64,000 bases of DNA from Pseudomonadota bacterium (lineage in GTDB: Bacteria > Myxococcota_A > UBA796 > UBA9615): assembly GCA_024229515.1 (NCBI GenBank), contig JAAESI010000242.1:1-64000 (forward strand). Reading direction: 5' to 3'. Under the pieces are notes generated by a model. That model was not told where the DNA came from. It ran no database searches and saw nothing but the letters and a program-made list of their open reading frames with translations. Of this stretch, positions 22,486 through 31,751 are shown piece by piece. The number at the start of each line of letters is the position of its first letter. Within the stretch, counting starts at the first letter, position 1. Both the position numbers and the translations under genes were made by a program.

Positions 22486-24124
22486 TCTCCAGCGCGAGCG
22501 CGCGGATCAGGTCGGAGACGCGCTTGCGTCGACGGAACAGCACGCCGCCCACGCGGGCCGGCAGGTCGTTCCGATCGCCGAGCACCTCACGCGCCCAACC
22601 GAAGGACGCACCCTTGTGGATCTCGGGGGTGCCCTCCCCTTCGATCGACTCGATTCCGGTCAGGTCGGCCAGCAGCAGCGTCGGCCGCTTGCCCGGGACC
22701 AGCAGGAACCGCCAGGCGCGAGCGTCCGGGAGCTTCCAACCCGCCGTCGCCAACGCCGCCAGCACGCTGGTGCCCTGCCACGCCAGCCACAAGGCCGCCG
22801 GCAGATCGCGCGCCGCCCCCCGCAGGGTCTCGTGCGCGGGGCGCCCGATCGCGGGCACGGCGACCCACGGCTTGCCCTTCTCGGCGGTCCCCCGGACGAG
22901 CAGCGGAGCCACTCCCGGGAGCGCCAGCTGACCGTGGATCTTCGCCTCGGCGAGGAACGTGTCCTTGTGCTCGGACCTGCCCACCCGCAGCCACACGGGG
23001 CGCTGTTCGTCGAGCCAGAAGGCGCGGACCATGCCCTTGCCGAGCTTGGCCCCCGGGGGCAGGGCCATCCGGCCGACCCGCGGCGCCGCGAGAGCATCGA
23101 GCCACTGCAGCGCCGGCTCGCACTTGGGCTGGGAGCCCTTGAGGCGCTTGAGCTCCCACTTCGCTCGGGCATCGGCCTGTGCACGAAGCAGCATAGAGGC
23201 GCGCAGCAGCGCGAACTCGCGGAACTCGTCCGACTTCGGCGGCAGCGTGCCCAGCAGGGCGCCGGCGGCGCGATCGGCGAGGTCGTCCTTGTCGGCCCGG
23301 GCCAGCGCCAGCCGCAGCAGCCGCAGGCGCACTTCGGGGGGCCACGCCTGCTGGATCGCCTCGGGGGCGCTGAGCAGGATCGCGGCGCCCTTGGAGACGT
23401 CCTCGGGCCGGTGATCGACGTCGTCCCCGAGGACCACGTCCTCGTAGACCGCCAGCAGGGGACGGAAGACCTCACCCAGGGGCCGAGGGAGCGAGGCGCT
23501 GGCTTCGCGGAAGGTCTCCCGGAAGCCGGGCGTGTGCATCAGTCCGAAGACGACGGAGGCCCGCTCGTGGGGATCGACGAACACGGACGCAGCGATCTCC
23601 AGCAGGCGGCTGAAGCGGGCCGGGCCGAGCTCCTCGAAGTCGAGCCGAGCCATCGCCAGCGGAAACGCGCTGGCCGCGACCGCGCGGGAGGCCGAATCGG
23701 TCAGCGCCTCCAGGTACAGCACGAGGATCCCGTCGTCGGTGCTGAACCGCACGATGCCGGCGAGCAGCTCCCGCCGGACCCGCGGATCGTCGATCCGATC
23801 CAGGGCCACCGTCACCAGGTGGTGATCGATCTTGCCCAGCAGGTGCACGCACTTGCCCCGGTGGGTCGGCTCGCGCACGCCGTTGACGAGCAGATCTTCT
23901 TCCGCGTTCAGCCGCACCCGCAGGAGGCGGCGATGATCGCGAATGAACCGCAGGTGCCGCTTCATCGCGGCCGCCTCGTGGGGCTCCAGTTCGTCCGAAG
24001 GGGGCCTGGAGGCCTCGATCGGCGACGCTTTCAGCGCGGCCTTGGGATCGGGCTTCGGGGTCCGCGGGCCTCGTCGACGGCGGCGCCGACGGCCCGGGCG
24101 GGGAGGTTGTTCGGGGGCAGTCAC
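22478..24124 (-). CDS. Hypothetical protein with helical repeats and degenerate kinase-like domain
   Basis: 548 residues. The N-terminal 50 residues are basic and Pro/Arg-rich; residues about 50-330 are helical and HEAT-like (HHLVTVALDRIDDPRVRRELL, LRLALARADKDDLADRAAG). The C-terminal 200 residues follow the order of a protein kinase fold (PVWLRVGRSEHKDTFLAEAKIHGQL, APLLVRG, WVAVPAIG, a helix, then PTLLLADLTGIES where DFG would be), but the catalytic-loop HRD is missing; a pseudokinase is likely. The GTG start follows TAAGCT by 7 nt. Divergent from an FHA-domain activator. Confidence 0.6.
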   Translation of the reverse strand: MTAPEQPPRPGRRRRRRRGPRTPKPDPKAALKASPIEASRPPSDELEPHEAAAMKRHLRFIRDHRRLLRVRLNAEEDLLVNGVREPTHRGKCVHLLGKIDHHLVTVALDRIDDPRVRRELLAGIVRFSTDDGILVLYLEALTDSASRAVAASAFPLAMARLDFEELGPARFSRLLEIAASVFVDPHERASVVFGLMHTPGFRETFREASASLPRPLGEVFRPLLAVYEDVVLGDDVDHRPEDVSKGAAILLSAPEAIQQAWPPEVRLRLLRLALARADKDDLADRAAGALLGTLPPKSDEFREFALLRASMLLRAQADARAKWELKRLKGSQPKCEPALQWLDALAAPRVGRMALPPGAKLGKGMVRAFWLDEQRPVWLRVGRSEHKDTFLAEAKIHGQLALPGVAPLLVRGTAEKGKPWVAVPAIGRPAHETLRGAARDLPAALWLAWQGTSVLAALATAGWKLPDARAWRFLLVPGKRPTLLLADLTGIESIEGEGTPEIHKGASFGWAREVLGDRNDLPARVGGVLFRRRKRVSDLIRALALEIS

Positions 24125-24131
24125 GGCCGGA

Positions 24132-24137
24132 AGCTTA
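24132..24137 (-). promoter_or_regulatory. -10 element TAAGCT for the pseudokinase-like gene
   Basis: TAAGCT on the minus strand 7 nt before the GTG at 24124. Confidence 0.45.
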
Positions 24138-24211
24138 AGACAGTGGCAAACTGCACGTCCGAAGGGGATTCGATAAGCACTGCAGATGGGGGAGACCTGG
24201 CCGGGTCAACG

Positions 24212-25621
<1,410 letters not shown>

Positions 25622-25649
25622 CACTCGATCCGTTCGCGCGACCGTGACG

Positions 25650-25655
25650 TAGTGT
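25650..25655 (+). promoter_or_regulatory. -10 element TAGTGT for the redoxin lipoprotein
   Basis: TAGTGT ends 8 nt before the ATG at 25664 (5 nt before an in-frame GTG). Confidence 0.4.
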
Positions 25656-25663
25656 TGGACGTG

Positions 25664-26197
25664 ATGAAGTCGTTGCCCCTGCTCGCGGTCGTGCTCGCGC
25701 TGTCTGCCTGCGTGCCGCCGACGTTCGATCCCGCCACCTGCGACGAGGGCGTGACCGTGGGCGACTGCGCCCCGGACGTCGCGGGGCAGGATCGGGACGG
25801 CAACGAGGTCGCCCTGAGCGACTTCCAGGACGAGGCCCTGATCGTGGTGTTCGGGGAGATGTGGTGCCCGCTCTGCCAGATCCTCGCCACGGAGCTCGAG
25901 CCGCTCTGGGAGGACCACGGAGACAAGGATCTGACGGTCGTGATGGTGCTCGACCAGGACTTCAACGGAAACAGCGCAAGCCCTGAAGAAGCAACGACCT
26001 TTGCCGAGGAATTCGAGCTGACCTTCCCGGTGATCGTGACGGAAGAGACGCTGGCCGAGGACTACGAGTACGGGGTGCAGCGTCCGCGCGCGTTCGTGCT
26101 CGATGACGACTTGCTGATCCGCCACCGCAGCGCCGGCTACCGCCCGGGCACGTTCGAGGACCTCCGCACCGAAGCGCTGGCCCTGCTCCCCGAGTAG
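25664..26197 (+). CDS. Redoxin/TlpA-like lipoprotein
   Basis: 177 residues. Signal peptide with lipobox LSAC, then a thioredoxin-fold domain: NEVALSDFQDEALIVVFGEMWCPLCQ with a WCPLC (CxxC) active site, VVMVLDQDF, FPVIVTEETLAEDYEYGV and RPRAFVLDDD. Periplasm-facing thiol-disulfide oxidoreductase or reductant donor is the likely role. The stop codon is reused as part of the -10 of the methyltransferase gene. Confidence 0.82.
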   Translation: MKSLPLLAVVLALSACVPPTFDPATCDEGVTVGDCAPDVAGQDRDGNEVALSDFQDEALIVVFGEMWCPLCQILATELEPLWEDHGDKDLTVVMVLDQDFNGNSASPEEATTFAEEFELTFPVIVTEETLAEDYEYGVQRPRAFVLDDDLLIRHRSAGYRPGTFEDLRTEALALLPE

Positions 26198-26200
26198 AGT
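26195..26200 (+). promoter_or_regulatory. -10 element TAGAGT for the methyltransferase
   Basis: TAGAGT begins with the TAG stop of the redoxin gene and ends 7 nt before the GTG at 26208. Confidence 0.45.
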
Positions 26201-26207
26201 CGCCGGC

Positions 26208-27383
26208 GTGACGCCGGGCCCCGAACGCTACGAACTGACCTGGGCGGGCAAGCGCGCCTCCCTCGCCCTCGCCGAGGCTCCCGCATCCGGCACCCTCGCC
26301 GCGGTCGACGGCGACGGTCCCCACCGGCTGATCAAAGGCGACAACCTGGAAGCCCTGAAGCTGCTCGAGCCGGAGCTCGGGGGGCAGGTCCGGATGATCT
26401 ACATCGACCCGCCCTACAACACCGGCGAGGCCTTCACCTACCGCGACATGTACCAGGGCCACGATCGGTGGCTGAGCATGATGGCGCCGCGGCTGATCCT
26501 GGCCCGCCGCATGCTCCGCGACGACGGCCTGATCCTCGTCTCGATCGACGAACACGAGCACCGCAACCTCGTGATCCTGATGACCGAGATCTTCGGGGAG
26601 GACTGCTACATCGGGGACCTCATCTGGAAGAAGAAGTCCGGCGGTGCCAGCCAGGCGTTCGCCTTCGCCGTGGACCACGAGTACATCGTCGTCTTCGGAC
26701 GCAACCCCGGCGCGTCGATGTTCGACGACACCCAGGCCAACGTCAGCACCCGCTACCCCCACCGCGACGAGCGGGGGCTGTACTCGCTGGAGCGGTTGGA
26801 CAAGCAGAACCTCGGCTACCACGACAGCCTCGACTTCCCCATCGAAGGGCCCGACGGCCGCGTGCGCACCGTCCACCACAAGAACCCCGAGCGGAAGCAG
26901 GCCCGCTGGCGGTGGAACGCCGAGACCGTCAAGGCGCGGTACGACGAGCTGATCTTCCGCGGCCGCTTCGTCTACACCCGGAACTACCGCAAGGCCTCGG
27001 CGCGCCCGCGATCGCTCCTGATCGACGCCCGCTTCGGCCGCACCCGCACCGGCAGCCGCAACCTCATCGACCTGTTCGGAACCGAGGTGCTGGACTACCC
27101 CAAGCCGGTGCGGCTGATGGCCCACCTCGTGCGCACCTGCGCCGGGCCCGACGACCTCGTCCTCGACTTCTTCGCCGGCTCGGGCTCCACCGCCCACGGC
27201 GTGTTGGCGGTGAACGAGGAGGACGGCGGCCGGCGGCGCTCGATCTCGATCCAGACGGACGTCCCCTGCGAGCCCCGCAGCAAGGCGCGCAAGCTGGGGT
27301 TCCAGAGCATCGCGGACGTCTGCGCGGAGCGGATCCGGCGCGCCGGGGGGGAGCTCGCCGTCTTCGAGGTGGTGGGCGCCTAG
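26208..27383 (+). CDS. Orphan site-specific DNA methyltransferase (N6-A/N4-C, beta-type order)
   Basis: 391 residues. Motif IV DPPYNTGEAF is at 67-76 and the SAM-binding motif I, VLDFFAGSGSTAHGV, lies near residue 315, so the order is IV then I as in beta-class amino-methyltransferases such as Mod proteins. LIKGDNLEALKLLEP and VSIDEHEHRNL are also typical. The central region between the motifs would hold target recognition. No restriction endonuclease or helicase gene is adjacent, so this is an orphan enzyme that may mark DNA for regulation or protection. Confidence 0.87.
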   Translation: MTPGPERYELTWAGKRASLALAEAPASGTLAAVDGDGPHRLIKGDNLEALKLLEPELGGQVRMIYIDPPYNTGEAFTYRDMYQGHDRWLSMMAPRLILARRMLRDDGLILVSIDEHEHRNLVILMTEIFGEDCYIGDLIWKKKSGGASQAFAFAVDHEYIVVFGRNPGASMFDDTQANVSTRYPHRDERGLYSLERLDKQNLGYHDSLDFPIEGPDGRVRTVHHKNPERKQARWRWNAETVKARYDELIFRGRFVYTRNYRKASARPRSLLIDARFGRTRTGSRNLIDLFGTEVLDYPKPVRLMAHLVRTCAGPDDLVLDFFAGSGSTAHGVLAVNEEDGGRRRSISIQTDVPCEPRSKARKLGFQSIADVCAERIRRAGGELAVFEVVGA

Positions 27384-27392
27384 CCTTCACAC

Positions 27393-29066
27393 CTAGCGCT
27401 TCCCCTTCTTCTTCTTCCGCTTCCGCTCCCGCTTGCTCTTGCGCTCCTGGTCGATGACCTGGCCGACATCCAGATGATCGGCCGCGCGGCTGTGGTGGAG
27501 GTACTCCTCGTAGGTGCCCGCGAAGTCGTCCACGCCGTCCTCGGAGATGGCGATGATGCGCGTCGCCACCTTCGAAACGAGCCACCGGTCGTGGGACACG
27601 AACAGGATCGCGTTGGGGTACTTGTTCAGCCCCTCGGACAGCGCCTCGATCCCCTCCAGGTCCAGGTGGTTGGACGGCTCGTCCAGCACCAACACCGTCG
27701 GCTGCTGCACGCCCAGCCGAGCGAACGACAGCCGGGTCAGTTCGCCACCGGACAGCGCGCGGATCTTCTTGTCGACGTCGTCGCGGCGGAAGTGCACCTC
27801 GGCGAGCTTGCCCCGCACGTGCCCCGTGGGCATGTCCGCGCAGAAGCTCCACAGCCAGTCCAGCAGCGTCGAGGACTCGTGCGACTTGATGTCGCCCTGG
27901 TCCTGCTGGAACCAGCCCGGCTGCGCCTCGTGCCCCCACTCGACGGTCCCGGCGTCCGCCTCCAGGGCACCCACGAGGATCTTCAGGAGCGTGGACTTGC
28001 CGATGCCGTTGGCCCCGATGACCGCGACCCGCTCGGACTGCAGCACGGTGAACGTGACGTCCGACAGCACCTGGTTGTCGCCATAGGCCTTGTTCAGCCC
28101 CTTCACCTCGAGCACCCGCTTGCCCGTCTGACGGCGCGCCCCGAGCTTGAACAGCGGCTTGCGGCGTGAGCTCGTCGGCAGCGTCTCGACGGTCATCTTG
28201 GCGATCTGCTTGACCCGGCTCTGGGCCTGCCTCGCCTTGCTCGCCTTGGCCTTGAACCGGCGGACGAAGGCCTCCTGCTCGGCCTTCTTGGCCTCGACCT
28301 TGCTGATCTCCGCTTCCTTGCGCTCCCGGTTGCACGCCTTGGCGAGCTCGAACGACTCGTAGTTCCCCGGGTAGACGGTCACCCGCTCGTAGTCCACGTC
28401 GACGATGTGGGTGCAGGTCGTGTTCAGGAAGCGGTGGTCGTGCGACACGATGATCGCGCACGCCTTGAAGCCGAGGAGGAACTGCTCCAGCCAGGCGATG
28501 GAGACGATGTCCAGGTGGTTGGTGGGCTCGTCCAGCAGCAGCACGTCCGGCTCGCTCGCCAGCAGCTGCGCCAGCAGCACGCGGAGCTTGAACCCGCCCG
28601 ACAGGATCGACAGCGGCTCCCGGTGAACGGCCGTCGGGATCGCGAGCCCTTCCAGGATCTCGGACGCCGCCGCCTCGGCCGCGTAGCCGCCCCAGACGAC
28701 AAACTGGTCCTCAACCTCGCCGTAGCGGTCGAGGTCGAGGTCGGGCGCCGCGAGCAGCTCCTCGCGCTCCTGCATCGCGCTCCAGAGTTCCGGCTGACCC
28801 ATCAGCACGACGTCCAGGATCGGCACGTCGTCGTACTCGAAGTGGTCCTGCTTCAGCGCCCCCACGCGGGTGGATGCTGGCTTCTCAACGGACCCCAAGG
28901 TCGGCTCTTCCTCTCCGGAGAGGGCTCTCAGCAGGGTTGATTTGCCCGATCCATTGGCGCCCACGATGCCGTACCGCTTGCCCGCGTCGAACTGCTGCGA
29001 GGCCTTCTCAAAGAGGACACGTCCCCCATAAGCCATGCTCATTTCGCTGATTCGGATCGCGGACAT
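27393..29066 (-). CDS. ABC-F family ATPase
   Basis: 557 residues with two ABC domains and no membrane segment. Walker A motifs GANGSGKST (about 37-45) and GANGIGKST, signature motifs LSGGFKLRVLLAQLL and LSGGELTRLSFARL, Walker B VLLLDEPTNHLD and VLVLDEPSNHLD, with an ABC-F interdomain linker (ISKVEAKKAEQEAFVRRFKAKA). The C-terminus is a Lys/Arg-rich tail. ABC-F proteins bind the ribosomal E site and rescue stalled or antibiotic-bound ribosomes; the layout is closest to the EttA/YbiT-like housekeeping type. ATG at 29066, 6 nt after TATGGT. Confidence 0.92.
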   Translation of the reverse strand: MSAIRISEMSMAYGGRVLFEKASQQFDAGKRYGIVGANGSGKSTLLRALSGEEEPTLGSVEKPASTRVGALKQDHFEYDDVPILDVVLMGQPELWSAMQEREELLAAPDLDLDRYGEVEDQFVVWGGYAAEAAASEILEGLAIPTAVHREPLSILSGGFKLRVLLAQLLASEPDVLLLDEPTNHLDIVSIAWLEQFLLGFKACAIIVSHDHRFLNTTCTHIVDVDYERVTVYPGNYESFELAKACNRERKEAEISKVEAKKAEQEAFVRRFKAKASKARQAQSRVKQIAKMTVETLPTSSRRKPLFKLGARRQTGKRVLEVKGLNKAYGDNQVLSDVTFTVLQSERVAVIGANGIGKSTLLKILVGALEADAGTVEWGHEAQPGWFQQDQGDIKSHESSTLLDWLWSFCADMPTGHVRGKLAEVHFRRDDVDKKIRALSGGELTRLSFARLGVQQPTVLVLDEPSNHLDLEGIEALSEGLNKYPNAILFVSHDRWLVSKVATRIIAISEDGVDDFAGTYEEYLHHSRAADHLDVGQVIDQERKSKRERKRKKKKGKR

Positions 29067-29072
29067 CGCGCG

Positions 29073-29078
29073 ACCATA
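29073..29078 (-). promoter_or_regulatory. -10 element TATGGT for the ABC-F gene
   Basis: TATGGT on the minus strand 6 nt before the ATG at 29066. Confidence 0.5.
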
Positions 29079-29134
29079 CGGGCCGGATTCGGTTCCGTCT
29101 CGGGGCGGGCTTCCTAGGGGTACCCCTGACCCGG

Positions 29135-29140
29135 TACTCT
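29135..29140 (+). promoter_or_regulatory. -10 element TACTCT for the receiver/MBL gene
   Basis: TACTCT lies 16 nt before the GTG at 29157 and a GGAGG Shine-Dalgarno sits in between, so this transcript has a short leader. Confidence 0.5.
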
Positions 29141-29156
29141 GTTTGCTGGAGGAACT

Positions 29157-30452
29157 GTGACAGCAGGTCGCGCACGCGTGCTCGTCGTCGAAGACGAGCA
29201 GACCGTCCGGGAGCTCGTCACCCTCTGCCTGACCAAGGCGGGGTACGAGGTCGAGGCCGTCGTCGATGGCCAGGCCGGTTACGAGGCGGCCACCAAGCGC
29301 CGCCCCGACCTGATCGTGTCGGACCTCCTGACGCCGCGCATGCACGGCTACGAGCTGATTCAGCAGCTCCGCGCCACCGCGGGCACCCGCCGCGTGCCCG
29401 TCATCGTGCTCAGCGGGAAGGCCTACCCGGCCGACCAGCGCAAGGCGATCGAGATGGGCGCGTCCGCGTTCCTCGCCAAGCCCTTCCGTGAGGTCCAGCT
29501 CCTGGCCGCCGTCGACCGGGCGCTCAACACGCCCCGTGTTCACTTCTGGGGCGTACGCGGCTCGATCGCCACGCCCGGCCGCGACACCGTCCGCTACGGC
29601 GGAAACACCCCCTGCGTGACCGTCGAGCGCGGGCGTGACCTGCTCATCCTGGACGCGGGCACGGGCCTTCGCCCCCTGGGCGTCGCGCTGCAGGCCGAAG
29701 CCAACGGCAACCCCCTCAACCTCAAGATGCTGATCACCCACACGCACTGGGATCACATCCAAGGCTTTCCTTTCTTTGTTCCCGCCTATGTGCCGGGAAA
29801 CAAACTGGAAATCCACGGACCGCCTTCGCTCGACGAACCGCTCGAGAAGGTACTCCGAGGCCAGATGGACCAGGAGTACTTCCCCGTCGCCCTCGGCGAC
29901 ATGGCGGCCGAGTTGGAGGTCCACGAGGTCCGCGAGCCGGACTTCGAGCTTGGCCCCTTCAAGGTCCAGAGCATGTACGTGAACCACCCCGGGGTGACGA
30001 TGGCCTACCGGGTCTCGATCGGGGACAAGGTCATCACGTACGCCACCGACACGGAGCCCTACCGTCGGCTCGTGCCGGGCGCCGAAGGGGGCAAGGACAA
30101 GGAGGCCGCGAAGTACGCGAGCCGCCGCGACGAGATGCTCCAGGACCTCGTCGCCGAGTCGGATCTGTACATCGCCGACAGCCAGTACAGCCCCAAGGAC
30201 TACGAGACGAAGCGGGGATGGGGTCACACCTGCTACCGCGACGCCATCGAACTGGCGATCAAGGCTAACGTCAAGCGCATCGCGCTCTTCTCTCACGACC
30301 CGATGCACGACGACGACGCGATCGACCGCAAGCTCGCCGAGTGCAAGGACATGGCCATGGCCGCGGGCGGGGACGTCGAAGTCATCGCCTCGATCGAGGG
30401 CGAGTCCATCGAGCTGTACGACGAGTCGGCCATCGCCGCCGTCGCCTCCTAG
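29157..30452 (+). CDS. Response-regulator receiver fused to metallo-beta-lactamase hydrolase
   Basis: 431 residues. Residues 1-120 are a receiver domain: acidic pair ED at 12-13, phospho-acceptor Asp56 in VSDLLTP, VIVLSGKA and the AKPF Lys near 107. Residues about 125-430 are an MBL-fold domain starting VHFWGVRGSIATPG, with the metal motif THTHWDHIQG (HxHxDH), further metal ligands NHPG, DTEP and SHDP, like cyclic-nucleotide phosphodiesterase/RNase Z-type MBL proteins. Phosphorylation would therefore control a hydrolase directly rather than DNA binding. The partner kinase is not adjacent. GTG start with GGAGG 5 nt upstream. Confidence 0.88.
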   Translation: MTAGRARVLVVEDEQTVRELVTLCLTKAGYEVEAVVDGQAGYEAATKRRPDLIVSDLLTPRMHGYELIQQLRATAGTRRVPVIVLSGKAYPADQRKAIEMGASAFLAKPFREVQLLAAVDRALNTPRVHFWGVRGSIATPGRDTVRYGGNTPCVTVERGRDLLILDAGTGLRPLGVALQAEANGNPLNLKMLITHTHWDHIQGFPFFVPAYVPGNKLEIHGPPSLDEPLEKVLRGQMDQEYFPVALGDMAAELEVHEVREPDFELGPFKVQSMYVNHPGVTMAYRVSIGDKVITYATDTEPYRRLVPGAEGGKDKEAAKYASRRDEMLQDLVAESDLYIADSQYSPKDYETKRGWGHTCYRDAIELAIKANVKRIALFSHDPMHDDDAIDRKLAECKDMAMAAGGDVEVIASIEGESIELYDESAIAAVAS

Positions 30453-30456
30453 CCGC

Positions 30457-31710
30457 TCAGCCTTCGCCCAACACCCGCCTCGCTTGGCCGGGATCGATCC
30501 ACCGCAGCAGCAGCACCGTCGTGCACAGCAGCGCCGCGGCGACGAGGTAGCTCTGGCTGAGGGTCCAACGCGCCCCGAACTCACCGGTGGCGGCATGCCC
30601 GAACGACGTCGATAGGTTCGACAGCGCCATGTAGGCGGTGAACTGCGTGGCCGCGACCTTGGGCCAGCTCAGCCCCATCGCGAGCGCGAACATGGACACC
30701 GCCATGATCGAGGTGCAGAGGGTGGCCACGAGCATCATGGCGATGATGAACGGCCGGGCGCTCCAGAGGCCCGGCAGCACCGCGAACAGCACCCATGTCC
30801 ACGCCAGCGCGGTGGCGGACAGGGCGATGACGCGCTTGGCCCCGAAGCGGTCCGCGAGCAGGCCGCCGCCGATCGAACCGAACAGCCCCAGCCCCACGGC
30901 CCAGCCGCCGGCGAGGCCGACCCAGTCCTCCGCGGTCCAGCCCCGGACCTGGATGAAGTAGGCCTCGGTCAGCTTGTCCAGCACGCCGGAGCCGAACCCC
31001 AGGCCGAGCACGAGCACGGCGCCGAGCCACGACGAGCGCACCGCGAACGCCCGCGCCAGGAGCGCCAACACCCCGCCGGCGCGCCGGCCCACCGCTTCCA
31101 GGGCCGCTCGGTCCAGCCCCCCGTCGCCGCGCGCGGGCAACTGCCACAGGGCGTCCTCGGCCCGCTCCTTCAGCAGCAGCGGAAAAAGCATGATGATGAG
31201 CAGCAGGGTCGCCATCGCGACCAGCGCCCCCGAGAGGCCGTGGGCCGCCGCGATCGTGCCCAGGCCGGCCCCCCCGACCATGCCGCCGAGGTACTTGCTG
31301 CCGTACATGAAGCCGTTGGCGCGGCCCCGCTCGGCGTCGGTCAGCAGGTCCACCGCAAGGGCGTCCACGGACACGTCCTGCAGCGAATTGAAGACATTGT
31401 GCACGAACACCAGGGCCATCAACGCGCCGAGGCTCGCGGCCGGATCGGGGATGAGCAGCATCGCTCCGATCGAGACCGCCATCCCTGCCTGCGCCGCGAG
31501 GATCCAGGGCCGGCGACGCCCCATCGGCGACGTGCCGAGCGCGTCGATCAACGGACCCCAGGCCCACTTGAACGTCCACGGAACCACCGAGATCGCGACG
31601 AGCCGGCCCGTGTCCGCCGATCTCATGCCGCCCTCGGTGAGGAACGCGCTGAGCGTGAACACGACGAAGCCCCAGGGGATGCCCTGGGCGAGGTACAGCA
31701 GGCACAGCAC
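30457..31710 (-). CDS. MFS transporter, PAT/AmpG-like
   Basis: 417 residues with about twelve membrane segments. The opening LCLLYLAQGIPWGFVVFTL, KWAWGPLIDAL after helix 2, and MGRRRPWILAAQ resemble the AmpG/acetyl-CoA transporter (PAT) branch of the MFS, which carries muropeptides or CoA esters; the substrate here is unknown. I used the GTG at 31710; the open frame extends a further dozen codons towards the hydantoinase stop, so the true start may be slightly upstream. It follows the hydantoinase on the same strand by about 40 bp, so a joint operon is likely. Confidence 0.8.
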   Translation of the reverse strand: MLCLLYLAQGIPWGFVVFTLSAFLTEGGMRSADTGRLVAISVVPWTFKWAWGPLIDALGTSPMGRRRPWILAAQAGMAVSIGAMLLIPDPAASLGALMALVFVHNVFNSLQDVSVDALAVDLLTDAERGRANGFMYGSKYLGGMVGGAGLGTIAAAHGLSGALVAMATLLLIIMLFPLLLKERAEDALWQLPARGDGGLDRAALEAVGRRAGGVLALLARAFAVRSSWLGAVLVLGLGFGSGVLDKLTEAYFIQVRGWTAEDWVGLAGGWAVGLGLFGSIGGGLLADRFGAKRVIALSATALAWTWVLFAVLPGLWSARPFIIAMMLVATLCTSIMAVSMFALAMGLSWPKVAATQFTAYMALSNLSTSFGHAATGEFGARWTLSQSYLVAAALLCTTVLLLRWIDPGQARRVLGEG

Positions 31711-31751
31711 GAGCAGCCGAAGCTGCGCGTGCTCGCGGAGCGTGGGGAGCG

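Noticed and set aside
24143-24211. GTG at 24143 as start of the FHA/sigma-54 activator
   Set aside because: The 23 codons before the ATG at 24212 are A/T-ending and unlike the strongly GC3-biased gene, and no -10 or Shine-Dalgarno fits the GTG.
26208-27383. Complete type III restriction-modification system
   Set aside because: Only a Mod-like methyltransferase is present; no Res helicase-nuclease lies on either side.
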